Shown one piece after another: positions 12,103-22,734 of a stretch of 64,000 bases of DNA (the first letter of the stretch is position 1; each line of letters opens with the position of its first letter). The DNA is taken from assembly GCF_022539315.1 (NCBI RefSeq), contig NC_066342.1, positions 17,501,346 to 17,565,345 on the forward strand, in the 5' to 3' direction. Made by a program: the position numbers and the translations under genes. The stretch is from Serinus canaria. Its lineage: Eukaryota > Chordata > Aves > Passeriformes > Fringillidae. The notes under the pieces are model-generated. The model was not told the origin of the DNA, ran no database searches, and saw only the letters and a program-made list of their open reading frames with translations.

Positions 12103-12442
12103 GTGAACCCCCAAATCTCCATTTCAGCAGAAAAAGCAGGACAGGGCTGAGCTCCAGGGGTAGCAGCGAATTCTCCCCCTCCAGTAAGCAGCAACTTGAC
12201 CGGTCGTCCTCCAAAGCCAAGAGAGCTAGGAGCTGCGCCCAGACCCCTTTTTCCCAGCCAAATTCTCATGGCATCTCTGCCCCTCCAAGAGAAACCCTGA
12301 GATAAGAGATGTGTAGCCAGGTGCCCTCCTCCCCTGAGCTTGGCAAGTCTTTTGTTTCTCTTAAGTACCTGGTTGCTAGGGTTCCTTAGTGATAGATAGG
12401 ACAAAATTCCATGAGAGAAAACAGCAAAAGGAAAAATCCTAA

Positions 12443-13943
12443 TGGTATAGTTTGATGTTGGCACAATGCCAGTGCCCTTATGAAAATATATTCTCCTTCG
12501 TGTCTGCTGTGAGATGTGATTAGAAATAGAGCAAAGCAGGCTTTAGCTTAGGAATAAAGGAAAAACCTTTATTAACTTAAAATATGAAAAAAAAAAAAGG
12601 AACACACAGAACTTAGAATGAAAACTTTCCAAAAACATTCCTTCTCTTCCCCCCAATTTCTAACATAACACAGTGAGATAAAACTTTGGATTTGTAATTA
12701 TTACTTTTCTGATAACTGTTTTTTAGTTTATTACTACTCTTTAGATAATCAATTCTTGATTTATCAGGGAGACAGGAGTCTTTTTTGTACTATAGGCTTC
12801 CCCAGGAAACACCTTCAAAACTTTTTGTGTTTTTATGTTACATATGGCACTGCTTGGAGAACATTTGTTATACTGACCTTTTTTTTTTTTTTATGTCCAG
12901 TGCTCTCAACACTGCACATGGACTAGGGCTGTTTCTAGGGTTCCTTTTTTAAGGATGCTTTGCCCAGTTTAAAAAAAGCAACAGTCTCTCACTTTTGGGA
13001 CACCAGTCTCCCCCAAATTCACCCTCTGGGGCCAAGTGGTCTCGAGAACAGAGATCTTCACTGAAGACAGAAGGCACCACCTTCTTCATCCGTCTCTGTT
13101 TATGCTACTTTTTTACATAACATCACTGCACTCTCTTGGCTCCAAGCCATTGCCTCCCCCTAAATGCAGTCTTTGTGTCACAGGAAAAAAATGGGTTTGT
13201 TTATGGCTATACAAGAAAAGAGTCTAGTTAAAGGCTACTCTATAATTTTTTTTCACTTAGGATTTTTTTTAACTTCTTCTGATATCTTTCACTTGCATGA
13301 ACTTTTATTACACTTGCTCATTTCTTTTTGTTTCATCTTTATTTTTCTTCTTATTCAGATTCAGGAGGATCAGTATGTGTAAGGTTTCCATCATCCAAGA
13401 AAAGGGTTAAAATCTCGGGCTCTGCCAGCCCAGAACTCCCACGCCTGTGTGCCAGGCACTTTCTCGCTGCACCCCCTCCCCCCACCTTCTCTTTCTTGGC
13501 TGGCCGTGCTGCCAGAACATGATATTAAATTTCAAGGTGGTACAAGCACAGGCACAGGCTCTCTCTCTCTCTCCTTCTCTCCCGGGGGAAGTGGGGGGGG
13601 GGGGGGGGGGGCTGCCCGATGCCTCTCAGTGCTCCTCCACTCTTCCATCCTGCAGGGGCCTTCGCCCCCCTTCTCTGTCCAAGGCTCCGGCCTACCTCAA
13701 CCCTGGCTGCATGGCTTCGCCTCCCCCACCCAGCCCGCAGCTGGGCAGGAGAGGTCTGACCTCTTTCACGGACCAGAACCAAGAATGAGTTCCCCTGGGA
13801 CTTCTCAGCTTTTAACCACCCTGTGTTCTCAGAGGCGCATCCATGTCCTCAGTGGCCACACTAGGTGCTAATACTCAAATCTAAGCACTGATTGGTTTTA
13901 CTACAACCTCCCAAAAAACTTACTTCCTTATCAAACCAGAACA
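12443..13943 (-). mobile_element. LTR-A family, copy 3 (1501 bp), inside LTR-H
   Basis: Perfect 5-bp duplication CCTAA (12438-12442 and 13944-13948). The minus strand starts TGTTCTGGTTTG and ends CATCAAACTATACCA. It has an AATAAAGG signal near 12560, a poly(G) run at 13592-13611 and a CT repeat at 13561-13573. Its length equals LTR-A copy 1, and removing it rejoins LTR-H. Long open frames on the plus strand (13447-13871) are composition artefacts. Confidence 0.88.
13592..13611. repeat. Poly(G) run
   Basis: About twenty G interrupting the GC-rich part of LTR-A copy 3; its length may be inaccurate in the assembly. Confidence 0.9.
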
Positions 13944-14139
13944 CCTAAACCCCAACGAACCCCAAAAAAGACACTCCCCTTCCCCCTGCCTCCCTGTAGT
14001 GAGAAAGGGACAAAGGCAGAGACTGGGTTAAGATAACAATTTACTAAAAAGAAAGAGCAATGTTATGAGAAACAAACCATAACAGCTACAATTTTAATAA
14101 CAGAAGTTTACAAAAATACGATTTACACACAAAAGGTGC

Positions 14140-14567
14140 TGTTATAGATGAGTAATGAGATGGTTTGCTCTCACAATTAAGGGGTGAACATTATATGTAT
14201 GTTAAGGGAAGTTTTGTAGATGTATAGTTATGTTACTGTAATATGTCCTCCCCCTTGCATTGTTATCATGGAATGGCCTTGGTAGTTGGGGCATTTGGGA
14301 GGATTGGCTTGTTACTATAGTAATACCTGACCTCCAACCAAGATGTACGAAAGTGATCACCACCACCAGATGGCAAGGAAGGAGTCGACTGACAAGACTT
14401 TAGGAGGGGCTAGAGGTGTAAAAGGCAGAGCATCCATTTTGAAGTGGAGCATGTGGCTGATAATCTCAGGGGTGCTGTAATTTTTCCTTATTTAGTCCTT
14501 TTGTTGCATTTTTTTTGAGGTTTAATGATACTTTTAAAATTTTAAAAGTGAGCAGTTGTTTTTCACA
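14140..14567 (+). mobile_element. Solo LTR, family LTR-C, copy 1
   Basis: Aligns with 40783-41231 and 41412-42356: TGTTATAGATG start, CTCTCACAATTAAG, CACCTGACCTCCAA-type block, GTATAAAAGGCAGAGC-like promoter region, and TTTTAAAAGTGAG...TTTCACA end. Flanks GTGC and ATGC indicate a 4-bp duplication with one change; LTR-G copy 1 has ATGC at this place. Confidence 0.85.
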
Positions 14568-14576
14568 ATGCTCACC

Positions 14577-14957
14577 ACCTTTACTAGTTCCCTGTTGCCG
14601 CCAAGACAAAGACAAAATGGCTGATGTTTCTGCAGCCCAGCAGTGACATGCAGTCTTCATGAGACAAAGACAAGATGGTGGACGTTTCCACACCCATTGT
14701 TCTCCTTACCTGAGCCCAAGACAGCAAAAAACAATGACAGACAAACCTTCCAAGCCAGCTCATCCATGCTGCACCACTCCAGCTGTTCCCAGACTGGCCT
14801 CCCTGCTCCGCTAGGCTTGGCTGTGTTTGACGGTTTTCGGCTGGGCTCAGCTCAGCTTGGCTCTGCTCAGCTCCATTTGGCTCCACTTGGCCCCAGTTGG
14901 CATGGCTCTGCTCGGCTCTCATCAGCTCAACTGTGTTCTCTTCTTGGAGTTGTCTTC
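14577..14957. repeat. GGCTC-rich degenerate tandem tract inside LTR-G
   Basis: Absent from LTR-G copy 1. Between about 14815 and 14940 the short motifs TTGGCTC, CAGCTC and CTGCTCGGCTC recur. The antisense frame is open and rich in A, E and Q, which I read as a by-product of the repeat. Confidence 0.55.
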
Positions 14958-15193
14958 TCCCAAGAACCAGAAGTGATAATGAACAATGGCAGACAGGTTT
15001 CCTCCTCCTGCAATGCTTTTCTTGACCCCAAGCTGTGCCCCTCTTCTTAAAGGGAGAGTTCCTTACTTCCACTGCTGGTAATAACATTAAATTGTATAGA
15101 CTAACATCCTAGACATGCCCACACATCTCCAGAGTCTGCCTCCTCATGGCTACTGTGAAAAAATTAAATCTGTCCTTTTCCAAAACTAGGACA

Positions 15194-15434
15194 CCCTCTC
15201 TCCCCCAGTTATTGGCTTGGTCAATGTGGTGTGTGCCCCATGTGCTGTATGTCCTTCCTGTCACTCACCAGATCAAACCCTGACGTCCTTTATGTGTCCA
15301 CCAAACACTTATGAACAAGTTGGAGTGTCTTCTTAGGAGCCCCAAACTAGGGAATTTTTTCTCTGCATCCCCAGATCCAACTGCATTCCATCCAGAATGT
15401 GTAGGCATGGCTTTGCTTTCAGAGGTTTCTAGTC
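15194..15434. other. Short spacer, possible retroviral 3' end
   Basis: Minus-strand purine run CTGGGGGAGAGAGGG abuts the LTR-G start, like a polypurine tract. No protein can be read in the rest. Confidence 0.3.
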
Positions 15435-15721
15435 TGTCATAGTTTGACATGGGAGGAATTTAGGGAAGTGATGCAAAAGCTTTTAATATAACTAATAGTC
15501 TGTTGAACCACTGAGAAGCTGAACACGCCTCTGTGAAAAACACATGTTAAAAGACGAAAATCCCAGGAAAGTTCTCTTTCTCTTCCAGTTGGCAAGTAGG
15601 TAACAGACCCCAGGCCTGTCTCGGCAGGGCAGGGCCCCCCCCGCCCCTTTCCCAGGGTGCCCGCTGGGCCCTGTCCCGGGCCAGCCCGTGCAGGCTTTGC
15701 TGCGGGGGGCCGGGCCCCTTT

Positions 15722-15780
15722 CTGGGGCCGGGACGGGGACGGGGACGGGGACGGGGGGGGGAACGGCGGGGACGGGGGAA
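15722..15780 (+). repeat. GGGGAC short tandem repeat, G-quadruplex-prone
   Basis: Four uninterrupted GGGGAC-type units followed by a run of nine G and further G-runs. At least four G-tracts of three or more with 2-3-nt loops satisfy the usual quadruplex pattern. It sits in LTR-A copy 4. Confidence 0.8.
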
Positions 15781-16751
15781 CCGGGGAACTCCAAGCCCTG
15801 TTCTGGCCAGGCCAGGCCCCCAACAGCTGCCAGGCAGGAAGGTGGGGGAGGTTGCGGAGCCCTGGCAGGAGCAAGGCCAGCTGAGGCTGTTAAGATCTTC
15901 CCATCAGGTCCACTCCCCCCAGCACGGCTGAGACCAGAAACAATTCTACAACCCATGCAGAGTGGCCCTGCGGCTAGAATTAAACACAAAAAACCCCAAA
16001 AAACAACCATGAATAAGTTACCAGTGGGTCAGGTGACCATCTGCAGAGCCCAAGCATCATATTGACCCTTTCAGTACTTCAGTCCTCCCTCAAGTGAGAG
16101 AAAGGAACAAGATGCAAGCATATAAAAACAAAAAACACAAAAACATCACAATCAGTGAAGAAGTTAAGTCCCAAATGGGAGAGATGAGGCGATAGCTTAA
16201 TTTTGGAGCTGAAATCCTCTTATAAACTATGGAAAAAAACCTCTTTTTCCCTATAGCACATGAAACTATTGAGAGATAAAGGATTCAAATTGATATCAAA
16301 CAAAGACCTCCATACTAAAGTAAATAGATGTTAAAGTAGCTGTGATCCCATGAAAAGTTTAAACAGAAAGAGAAGAGTAGTCCTGTACCCCCAGGAGAAA
16401 AGATCTCTGTTCCCAGGGATGGAGATGATTTTAGAAATAAATAATGAAAACTTTTACCTTTGAACAGCTCATCTTTAAAACAATACCCCATAAATCAACA
16501 TGACCCATCAACAAACTGTAGAAAAGCTTATAGAAGATGGGAGGGACTTCACAATGGCAAAGTTCCCTGGGTGGCTGTTATTGGTAAGGAAATTGAGAAC
16601 CACGAAAGAACTGTTTTTTTCCTCTTTTGAAGAAATGTCCATAACATGAACAAGAGGGACTTCTTTCCCTAAGTAAACTAAAAAAAACCCCTATTTTTAA
16701 AGTGATAAACTGACTAGAAATTTTAAGTTTTGTTTCTTTACATTATCAGTA

Positions 16752-17670
16752 TGTTATAAATGATCAATTGTGCAGCCAAATTTATAAAAAATATGTAGAT
16801 GGTAATCTTGTCCCCCAATGAGTTGCAGCTGGACCAGTTGATGAAGACTGGAGGTGGGCCTGATCTTGACAGGCCACACCTGTAATCAATAAGAACTAGT
16901 GATATATAAGAGTAAGGAAAGAGGAGTGAGAGGAGTCAGATTACTACTGAAGGGATGTGGAACAGTCAGTGCGTAGAGGAGCTGCTTGTGAGGAACATCA
17001 AGAAGGTATGAAGCTCTGATAATACAAACACCTTGTGTTATGATGATGCTACAACTCGTGATAACCAAGACAACAAAAATATTTTATAAATTTATTAGAT
17101 CGACAACTAAAAAAATAAAATATTATAAAACCGCCACAGCCAAGACAGCGTCAACCCCGGACTTTGACACTGGGTGAACTTAGGTCGAGCCGACGTAGTG
17201 TCAGCGTCTCCCCAGAGTGTCACACCAACTGCTCCAGGTAGCCAGCTTATATACAGTTTATTCTGCCTGGAGCAGAAATGACCTAAGATTTCTGTAAGTT
17301 CCTACATATGTATAACGGGAACTATACAGATGCAGTCCCGTACAAAAGTAAGTCCATAGGCTTGAATGGCTGTCTGGGCTCCTCGAAATGGTCTTCCTTT
17401 CAGCTGTAGCCAGGACATTGCCTGTTTTTCGATGTAATCTCTCCCAAGTGTTGTTCGGTGAATGTTCTGGACATTCTTGGGAAATGGTCGCTGATCACCC
17501 AGGAAAGACTCATTCACTCGTTAATGGTCATGATTTTATCTGGGCGAGTCCGGGAAATCTTTTGGAAATGAAAAGCCCTGCTTCTGGCCATGGGGGGTCA
17601 GATGCATGGTTGGATCTTTATAATTTTTGTACAATCTCCAAAGCATGAATTATCTACATCATATACTACA
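16752..17670 (-). mobile_element. Solo LTR, family LTR-gamma, copy 1, with a nested LTR
   Basis: Minus strand starts TGTAGTATATGATG and ends GATCATTTATAACA, and matches the LTR remnants of the gamma provirus. Perfect 4-bp duplication AGTA (16748-16751 and 17671-17674). Without its 282-bp guest and the guest's duplication it is 631 bp. It carries CAGAATAAACTGTATATAAGC, then a U5 ending in ATTTATAACA. The 4-bp duplication fits a gammaretrovirus-like (ERV1) integrase. Confidence 0.92.
16794..17075 (+). mobile_element. Solo LTR nested in LTR-gamma (282 bp)
   Basis: Bounded by TG...CA (TGTAGATGG ... AAGACAACA) with a perfect 6-bp duplication AAAATA (16788-16793 and 17076-17081). TATA-like GATATATAAG near 16911 suggests plus orientation. 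The 6-bp duplication suggests a beta- or alpharetrovirus-like (ERV2/ERVK) origin. It has no relative elsewhere in the window. Confidence 0.85.
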
Positions 17671-17946
17671 AGTAGAAAAAAAAAAGGTTGTGGGGGGGAG
17701 GAGAAGTGTTCTAAAAAGTTTATTTCAATTCCTACTACTTTTTTTCCTTTTAGTTACTATTAATAAAATTTTCTTTATACCCTTTTAAAGTTTTAAACCT
17801 GCTTTACCTTTCTCCTAATCCTATCTCACAGCAGGAAGTGAGTGCACTAGTAATTAACCAACACCAAACCCACCACACTAATTAGTACATTAACTAAAAA
17901 ATCTCAAAATTAATAAAATCTCAAATTAGCAAACCAAACCACTACA

Positions 17947-18378
17947 GTCTGACAAGCCAGCTTTCCATACCTTAAGTATCTTTCCAATACTTTAACAGGT
18001 AAAACCACTGTGGAAAGTTCCTGTCAAAGGGCCAAGGTTTACCTGAGTATAGATCACAATGCACTGGTAGTCAGATCTCCACTGCTGAGTAAAAAGTTTT
18101 TGTTTTGCCATGAATTCCAGTGAGATATGGTCTTTCTGTGGCCTGTTTTTTGTTGCATTTAACCCAACTGACAATGATCATCTCCTTGGGCTGAGAAGAC
18201 AAGCTGCCATGGTCACCTGTAACCCCTTCAGAGTCACTCCCATGTAAGAGTTAAGGCCACCGTTGACCAAGGAAGGCGGATGAGACTGTTGCCATCTCCA
18301 AAGAACTAGAAAGGAGAGGTCTGCAGCAAGGGTTGTTTATCTCCCATGCAGGTCACTGTCCGATCGGCTGTCTGTCTC
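17947..18378. other. Intergenic, no recognised feature
   Basis: No repeat shared in the window and no supported gene. Confidence 0.45.
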
Positions 18379-19036
18379 TGTCGGACATGCGTAGGGTGGT
18401 TCGCGTAGGACGGTTCGCAGGCAACCCGCGTTGAACAGACGAGTCTGGACTCCTCTATAGTTCAGTCTTCAGGTTGTTTATTATAGCTTATCTATGAGGT
18501 TTTTGTTCTGCCCAGCCGAGATCTGACCAGCAAGGCAGCCACAAGCACTCTCTGCCCTCCTTTAGGGCGGTCGCACATTCTTATACTGATAATTGCGTAT
18601 GTGATATTTACAATTTTTCTCCAATACCCATCACCTTTATTAAACAGTGCACCTTTAGTATGAACCAATCTAAAATGCACACATCACAGAGAAGATGGAT
18701 GACAAGAAGAAGGAGAAAAGCCACGAGGCCGGGCCTGAATCCTCCATCTTGCCTCCTTTAGACCCCCCTGTACCAAAATCCTAAAACCTACATTCTATTC
18801 TACAAAAACACCTGCCCTACACCATTCAAACCTCAGAAACCTCCAGACCCTCATGCTTCGATAGCACGACCCTTGAAGAGTCAAAATCAAGCCACCAGGT
18901 GCTTTTGGCTACATTCCAGGACTTCTGAGCCCCCCAAGGAGTCTCCCTGGGACTCAGAGCATCTGAGGTGATGCGCTGAGTTCCTACAGGTCACCACCTT
19001 GCAGGTTCTTGCAAGGTCTAAACCTGGCCTCTGACA
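18379..19036 (-). mobile_element. LTR, family LTR-K
   Basis: Minus strand starts TGTCAGAGGCC and ends GCATGTCCGACA. It contains AATAAACAACCTGAAGACTGAAC near 18465-18485, an LTR-style polyadenylation region. The sequence just left of it contains TGTCCGATCGG, which can pair with the terminal TCGGACA. No target duplication was found. Confidence 0.6.
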
Positions 19037-19254
19037 GTAAAGGACAGTTGCTTTGAGCCCTGACCCAGGTTATAAACCTCATGTTTTTTATCAAACATGC
19101 AGAAAAGAGGAGATTTTCCAGTGTTTTTTTCCGATGATGGTCTTCCACATCATATGATACTTATTCACTGCACAAAGGAAACACCAGGGAAATGGGCAAG
19201 AGCTTTGACAGTTTTATACAGTTTGGACAATGTTTGGACATGGTGTGATTTTTG

Positions 19255-19330
19255 GGGTTGTTCCTGTGCAGGGCCAGGATTTGGACTCAATAATCCTTGT
19301 GGATCCTTTTCAACACAGGATATTCTAATT
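19255..19330 (+). mobile_element. Short CR1-like 3' fragment
   Basis: GGTTGTTCCTGTGCAGGG followed by a GATTTGGACT...CCTTTTCAAC arrangement resembles the end of CR1 open reading frame 2 and 3' UTR. It is short and diverged, then runs into a GATGAT repeat (19331-19360). Confidence 0.45.
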
Positions 19331-19848
19331 GATGATGTTGATGATGATGATGATAGTTCAGAGCTGGTTTCTGATTGTAAAAAATGAGATGGACTCTTTC
19401 TTCTCAGGGCTTGTTTAATTTTTCTGGCTGTCATCCAGTTCAAGCAGACTTAGTGATGTTGACTCACAATTCCTGGGGGTGTCTTTCCAAAATGGTGGGC
19501 ACAGAGATGCCTTTTCTATTGTGATTCCTGGAGCTGATACTGTTCAGATGGGCAGGATTGGGGCCAGACTGCCCACTTGTTTGGAGAATAGTGGACCTGT
19601 AACATGCTCCTGCCTGGACGGGAAGGCCTTGGGGTGCTCTTGCACCTCAGTTGGGTCAGCTAGGTTCAGAGACATGGGTTTGAGATCATAGAATCATAGA
19701 ATACACTGAGCTGGAAGGGACCCATCAGGATCATGGAGTCAAACTCCTGGCACTGCACATAGCACCCCAAGAATCACACCATGTGCCTGAGAGTTTTGTC
19801 CAATCACTTCTTGAACTCAGACAGGCTTGGCACTGTGACCACTTCCAT

Positions 19849-20295
19849 TGTTGCCTTTTTCTCTGGTCCCAAAAATACGAGCCAGAAACAGTTAGGGTGA
19901 TAAAATGGATACTTTTATATGAGGATTCTCAGGTGCTCAATTAGTCTGGTGGAAAATGCCGAAGAAGCACACTGCACATAACACATGTACAATTTTAAAA
20001 GATTCTGCAAATTAGCATATCTGACAAGAACCCCCCCCCCATTAAGAACCCGCCTCAGTTCTAGTACCTTCTAGATTCTTCCCCCTTAGGATGACATCCA
20101 GGCCCTGTTTACAAAACTATGTCTCAAAAAGCTAGTTTCAGCCTTGCTTTCTAAGGAGAACCAAGATAGGATAGACGACCTGGAATTTCTTTTGTCTTTC
20201 TGCCTAGGAAAATATTGAAGCTAAGCTACAATAAGAAGCTACAAGGCTACAAATCTATGTGTAAAGAATACAGAGAATAAGTAAAAGAAAAAAGG
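19849..20295 (-). mobile_element. LTR fragment inside CR1
   Basis: Interrupts the CR1 alignment. Minus strand has CATATAAAAGT (TATA-like, near 19917) and ends AAAAAGGCAACA. CR1 bases are also missing here, and I found no target duplication, so the right end is approximate. Confidence 0.55.
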
Positions 20296-20560
20296 CTTCC
20301 CCTCCAGACCCTTTACCATCCTCATGGCCCTCCTTTGTACACTCTCTAATAGCTTAATATCTTTCTTTTATTGTGGTGCCCAAAACTGCACAGAGCACTC
20401 AAGGTGAGACTGCACCAGTGCAGAGCAGAGCAGGTCAATCACCTCCTTTCACCAGCTGGCAATGCTTTACCTGATGCACCCCAAGACACGGTTCTCCCTC
20501 CTGGCTGCCAGGGCACACTGCTAACTCATGTTCACCTTTCCATCAACCAGGACCCCCAGG

Positions 20561-21546
20561 TGTAACGACTGAGACACGGACTCAGTCTAGCAGGAAATCT
20601 GAATCGTTTATTCAAAGAAACGAGCTGATTTTATACACTTTTTTAAGGCACAGTATTTCTTTATATGGTAATTCTCACTATGTGACCTATTGCCATGTCA
20701 GCAACACACTTTCCTAATGTCCTTCTATTGAGTCCTTAAAAACGAAAATCACGGACAGATACTCTCTAAGTAGTTAAAGTTAGAAAGTGGTATGTTTATT
20801 AACACTGGTGGGCGGCATGGGAGTTGTCTCCAAAAGGCGTGAGCGTGCTGTACATGGTTCTTTGCCATCTATTTATTGCCCGAGATCTTACATACAATAC
20901 ATATGCATAACCCTGGCACCGCCCATCCCTGCTCTGTATGAAATTGAGGTTATTAGTCCTTCATGCATGCACAATTCTTCTCTTGAATTGGGTTGGTGGT
21001 CTCTAATTGGGTCAGTGGTCTTAAGGGATGAAGTCAGGAATGTCTTCATCAGGTCTCTGTGACCCTCTGGCATGATCCAATGTCCCTTGCTTCGTGACTG
21101 ATTGGCATAAAGCCCAGGTGCTAGTCATTGTTCTGCTGGTTTCAATATGTTCTTTTAACGGTTCACTTATTCCACTTCCTTCTATAAACAAGCTCATAAT
21201 GGCAAACAATATAACAATCAGCTCTAGCTTAATTATCTAATAACCATTAACCTATTGTCTCCCTATCTAACTTACATCATGATCAATATGAATTGCTTCT
21301 AACCCTCAGCTGAAATCTTAACTCTTTAAAATCATGATTCACTATCAGGTGATCATGCGCTGTTCACTTGTCAGTCAACTTCCAGCAGGCTTCTCTCTGT
21401 CAGGGTCTGCCACATGACACCTCGTCCCCCCAAGGTTAGGCGGAGACAAGCCTCTTTGTGCCACCATGTGCTTCTCTGTGTTGCCATGTATTTCTGCAGG
21501 CGCGTCCCACAGCCCACAGCTCAACTCCATCCCATCTCTTCTCACA
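20561..21546 (-). mobile_element. Solo LTR (composite) inside CR1, 986 bp
   Basis: Minus strand starts TGTGAGAAGAG and ends CAGTCGTTACA, with a perfect 6-bp duplication CCCAGG (20555-20560 and 21547-21552) inside CR1. Two polyadenylation-like regions on the minus strand (GAATAAACGATTC near 20610 and TTAATAAACATACC near 20797) suggest a second LTR of LTR-F type nested within, about 20696-21418; I could not fix its ends. Confidence 0.8.
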
Positions 21547-22496
21547 CCCAGGTACCTTTCTGCAGTGCTGCTCTACAGCCTCTCATTCCCTAGTCTGCAT
21601 GTACATCCAGGGTTGCCCCATTCCAGCTGAAGAATCTGGCATTTGTCTTTGTTAAACTACATACAGTTGGTGATTGCCCCTCTCTCTAATTTGTCCAGGT
21701 CTCTCTGCAGGGCATCTCTGCCCTTGAGGGGGTCACCACCTCCTCCCAATTTAGTTTCACTGGCAAACTTAATATTTCTTTGAGTTCCCCATCCAAGGCA
21801 TTAATGAAGATGTTAAAGAGAACTGGGCTGAGGATGGAGCCCTGTGGAACCCCACTAGTGACTGGTCCCCAGCCTTATGTTACCCCATTCACTATAATTC
21901 CTTGTGCCCGACCCATGAGCCAGTTGCTCATTGTGGTGGTTTTATACCGGAGGCACTCATGGAAAGTGACTTTCTAAGAGAAGCTGCTAGCAGTTTCCTC
22001 CATGTCTGACAAAAAGGCCAATGGGTAATTAGCTTTGAGAACTGACAATCTGTTAAACCACTAAGAAAACACGCCTCTGTGAAGACATGTTAGACATGAG
22101 AAAAAAGCCAAGGAGGGTCTCTTTTCCTTACGGTCTGGAAGCAGGTGACAATGCCAGCCTGGCCCCCATCCCAGTTGGGCCAGGCCCCTTCCCGGAGAGC
22201 CCACTGGGCCCCATCCCAGCCCAGCCGAGCCCTAGTGGCTGCAGGGCACGGGGAGGGGAGGTCATCAGCCACTAAGTCCAAGCCTGGCTGCTGAGATCCT
22301 AGCCCTTCCCCTAGCATGGCCGCTGGCAAAACCCATAGACGTCTTTGCAGCCCGCAAAGAAAGCAGCCATGTGGCTGGAATTGAACACAGCAGGGGGCTG
22401 GAAAACAGCCATGCAGCCAGACCAGCCACCGCCATTCTGGCCTGGGCCCCCTGAAATTCTGACACAGCCCCAGGATGGCCTGAAGATCCATCACCA

Positions 22497-22734
22497 TGTA
22501 GTATATGATGTAGATAACTCATGCTTTGGAAACTGTATAAAAATTATAAAGATCCAACCATGCATCTGACCCCCATGGCCAGAAGCAGGGCTTTTCATTT
22601 TCAAAAGATTTCCTGGACTCGGCCAGATAAAATCATGACCATTAACGAGTGAATGAGTCTTTCCTGGGCAATCAGCGACTATTTCCCAAGAATGTCCAGA
22701 ACATTCACCGAACAACACCTGGAAGAGATTACAT
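22497..22734 (+). mobile_element. 5' LTR remnant of the gamma provirus (U3 part only)
   Basis: Matches the first about 238 bp of the gamma solo LTRs, through GAGATTACAT. The expected promoter, R and U5 are missing and leader sequence follows at once (TGGCGCCCCGCTG at 22743). The primer binding site cannot be assigned with confidence. Confidence 0.85.

Larger units (their letters stand above)
10017..13957 (-). mobile_element. LTR-H, copy 1, interrupted three times
   Basis: Collinear in reverse complement with LTR-H copy 2 (44186-49393). The element's own parts are about 10017-10527, 11157-11496, 12108-12442 and 13949-13957, together near 1.2 kb. The guests are LTR-I (10528-11151), LTR-J (11497-12102) and LTR-A (12443-13943). 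The flanks AGCCC and AACCC suggest a 5-bp duplication with one mismatch. Minus-strand ends are close to TGTTGG and CAAGACA. Confidence 0.75.
9973..15193 (-). mobile_element. LTR-G, copy 2, interrupted by LTR-H and LTR-C
   Basis: The two outer ends match LTR-G copy 1: 9973-10016 and 13958-14139 are its 3' part, and about 14957-15193 its 5' part, starting TGTCCTAGTTTTGG on the minus strand. Removing LTR-H with its duplication (10017-13962), LTR-C and a 380-bp extra block (about 14577-14957) leaves about 460 bp, the length of copy 1. The extra block contains the GGCTC-rich tract described separately. Confidence 0.65.
15435..17946 (+). mobile_element. LTR-A, copy 4, interrupted by a gamma-type solo LTR
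   Basis: Start TGTCATAGTTTGACATGGG aligns base for base with the LTR-A start, and the end is AACCAAACCACTACA. Own parts are 15435-16751 and about 17671-17946. It has the GC-rich left third, here with a GGGGAC repeat, and the TTAATAAAATTTTC signal near the end. The guest LTR (16752-17670) carries a perfect AGTA duplication. Flanks share only GTC, so the outer duplication is unclear. Confidence 0.82.

Noticed and set aside
8258..15193. The two LTR-G copies as the two LTRs of one minus-strand provirus
   Set aside because: CCCTC occurs on both outer flanks and a polypurine tract precedes the left copy. But the region between them contains another LTR and a gap, and the right copy also has a polypurine-like flank. 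Undecided, so not annotated as one provirus.
13447..16065. Several 110-190-codon frames in GC-rich LTR-A and LTR-G sequence
   Set aside because: They overlap on both strands, follow base composition and simple repeats, and end at LTR boundaries.
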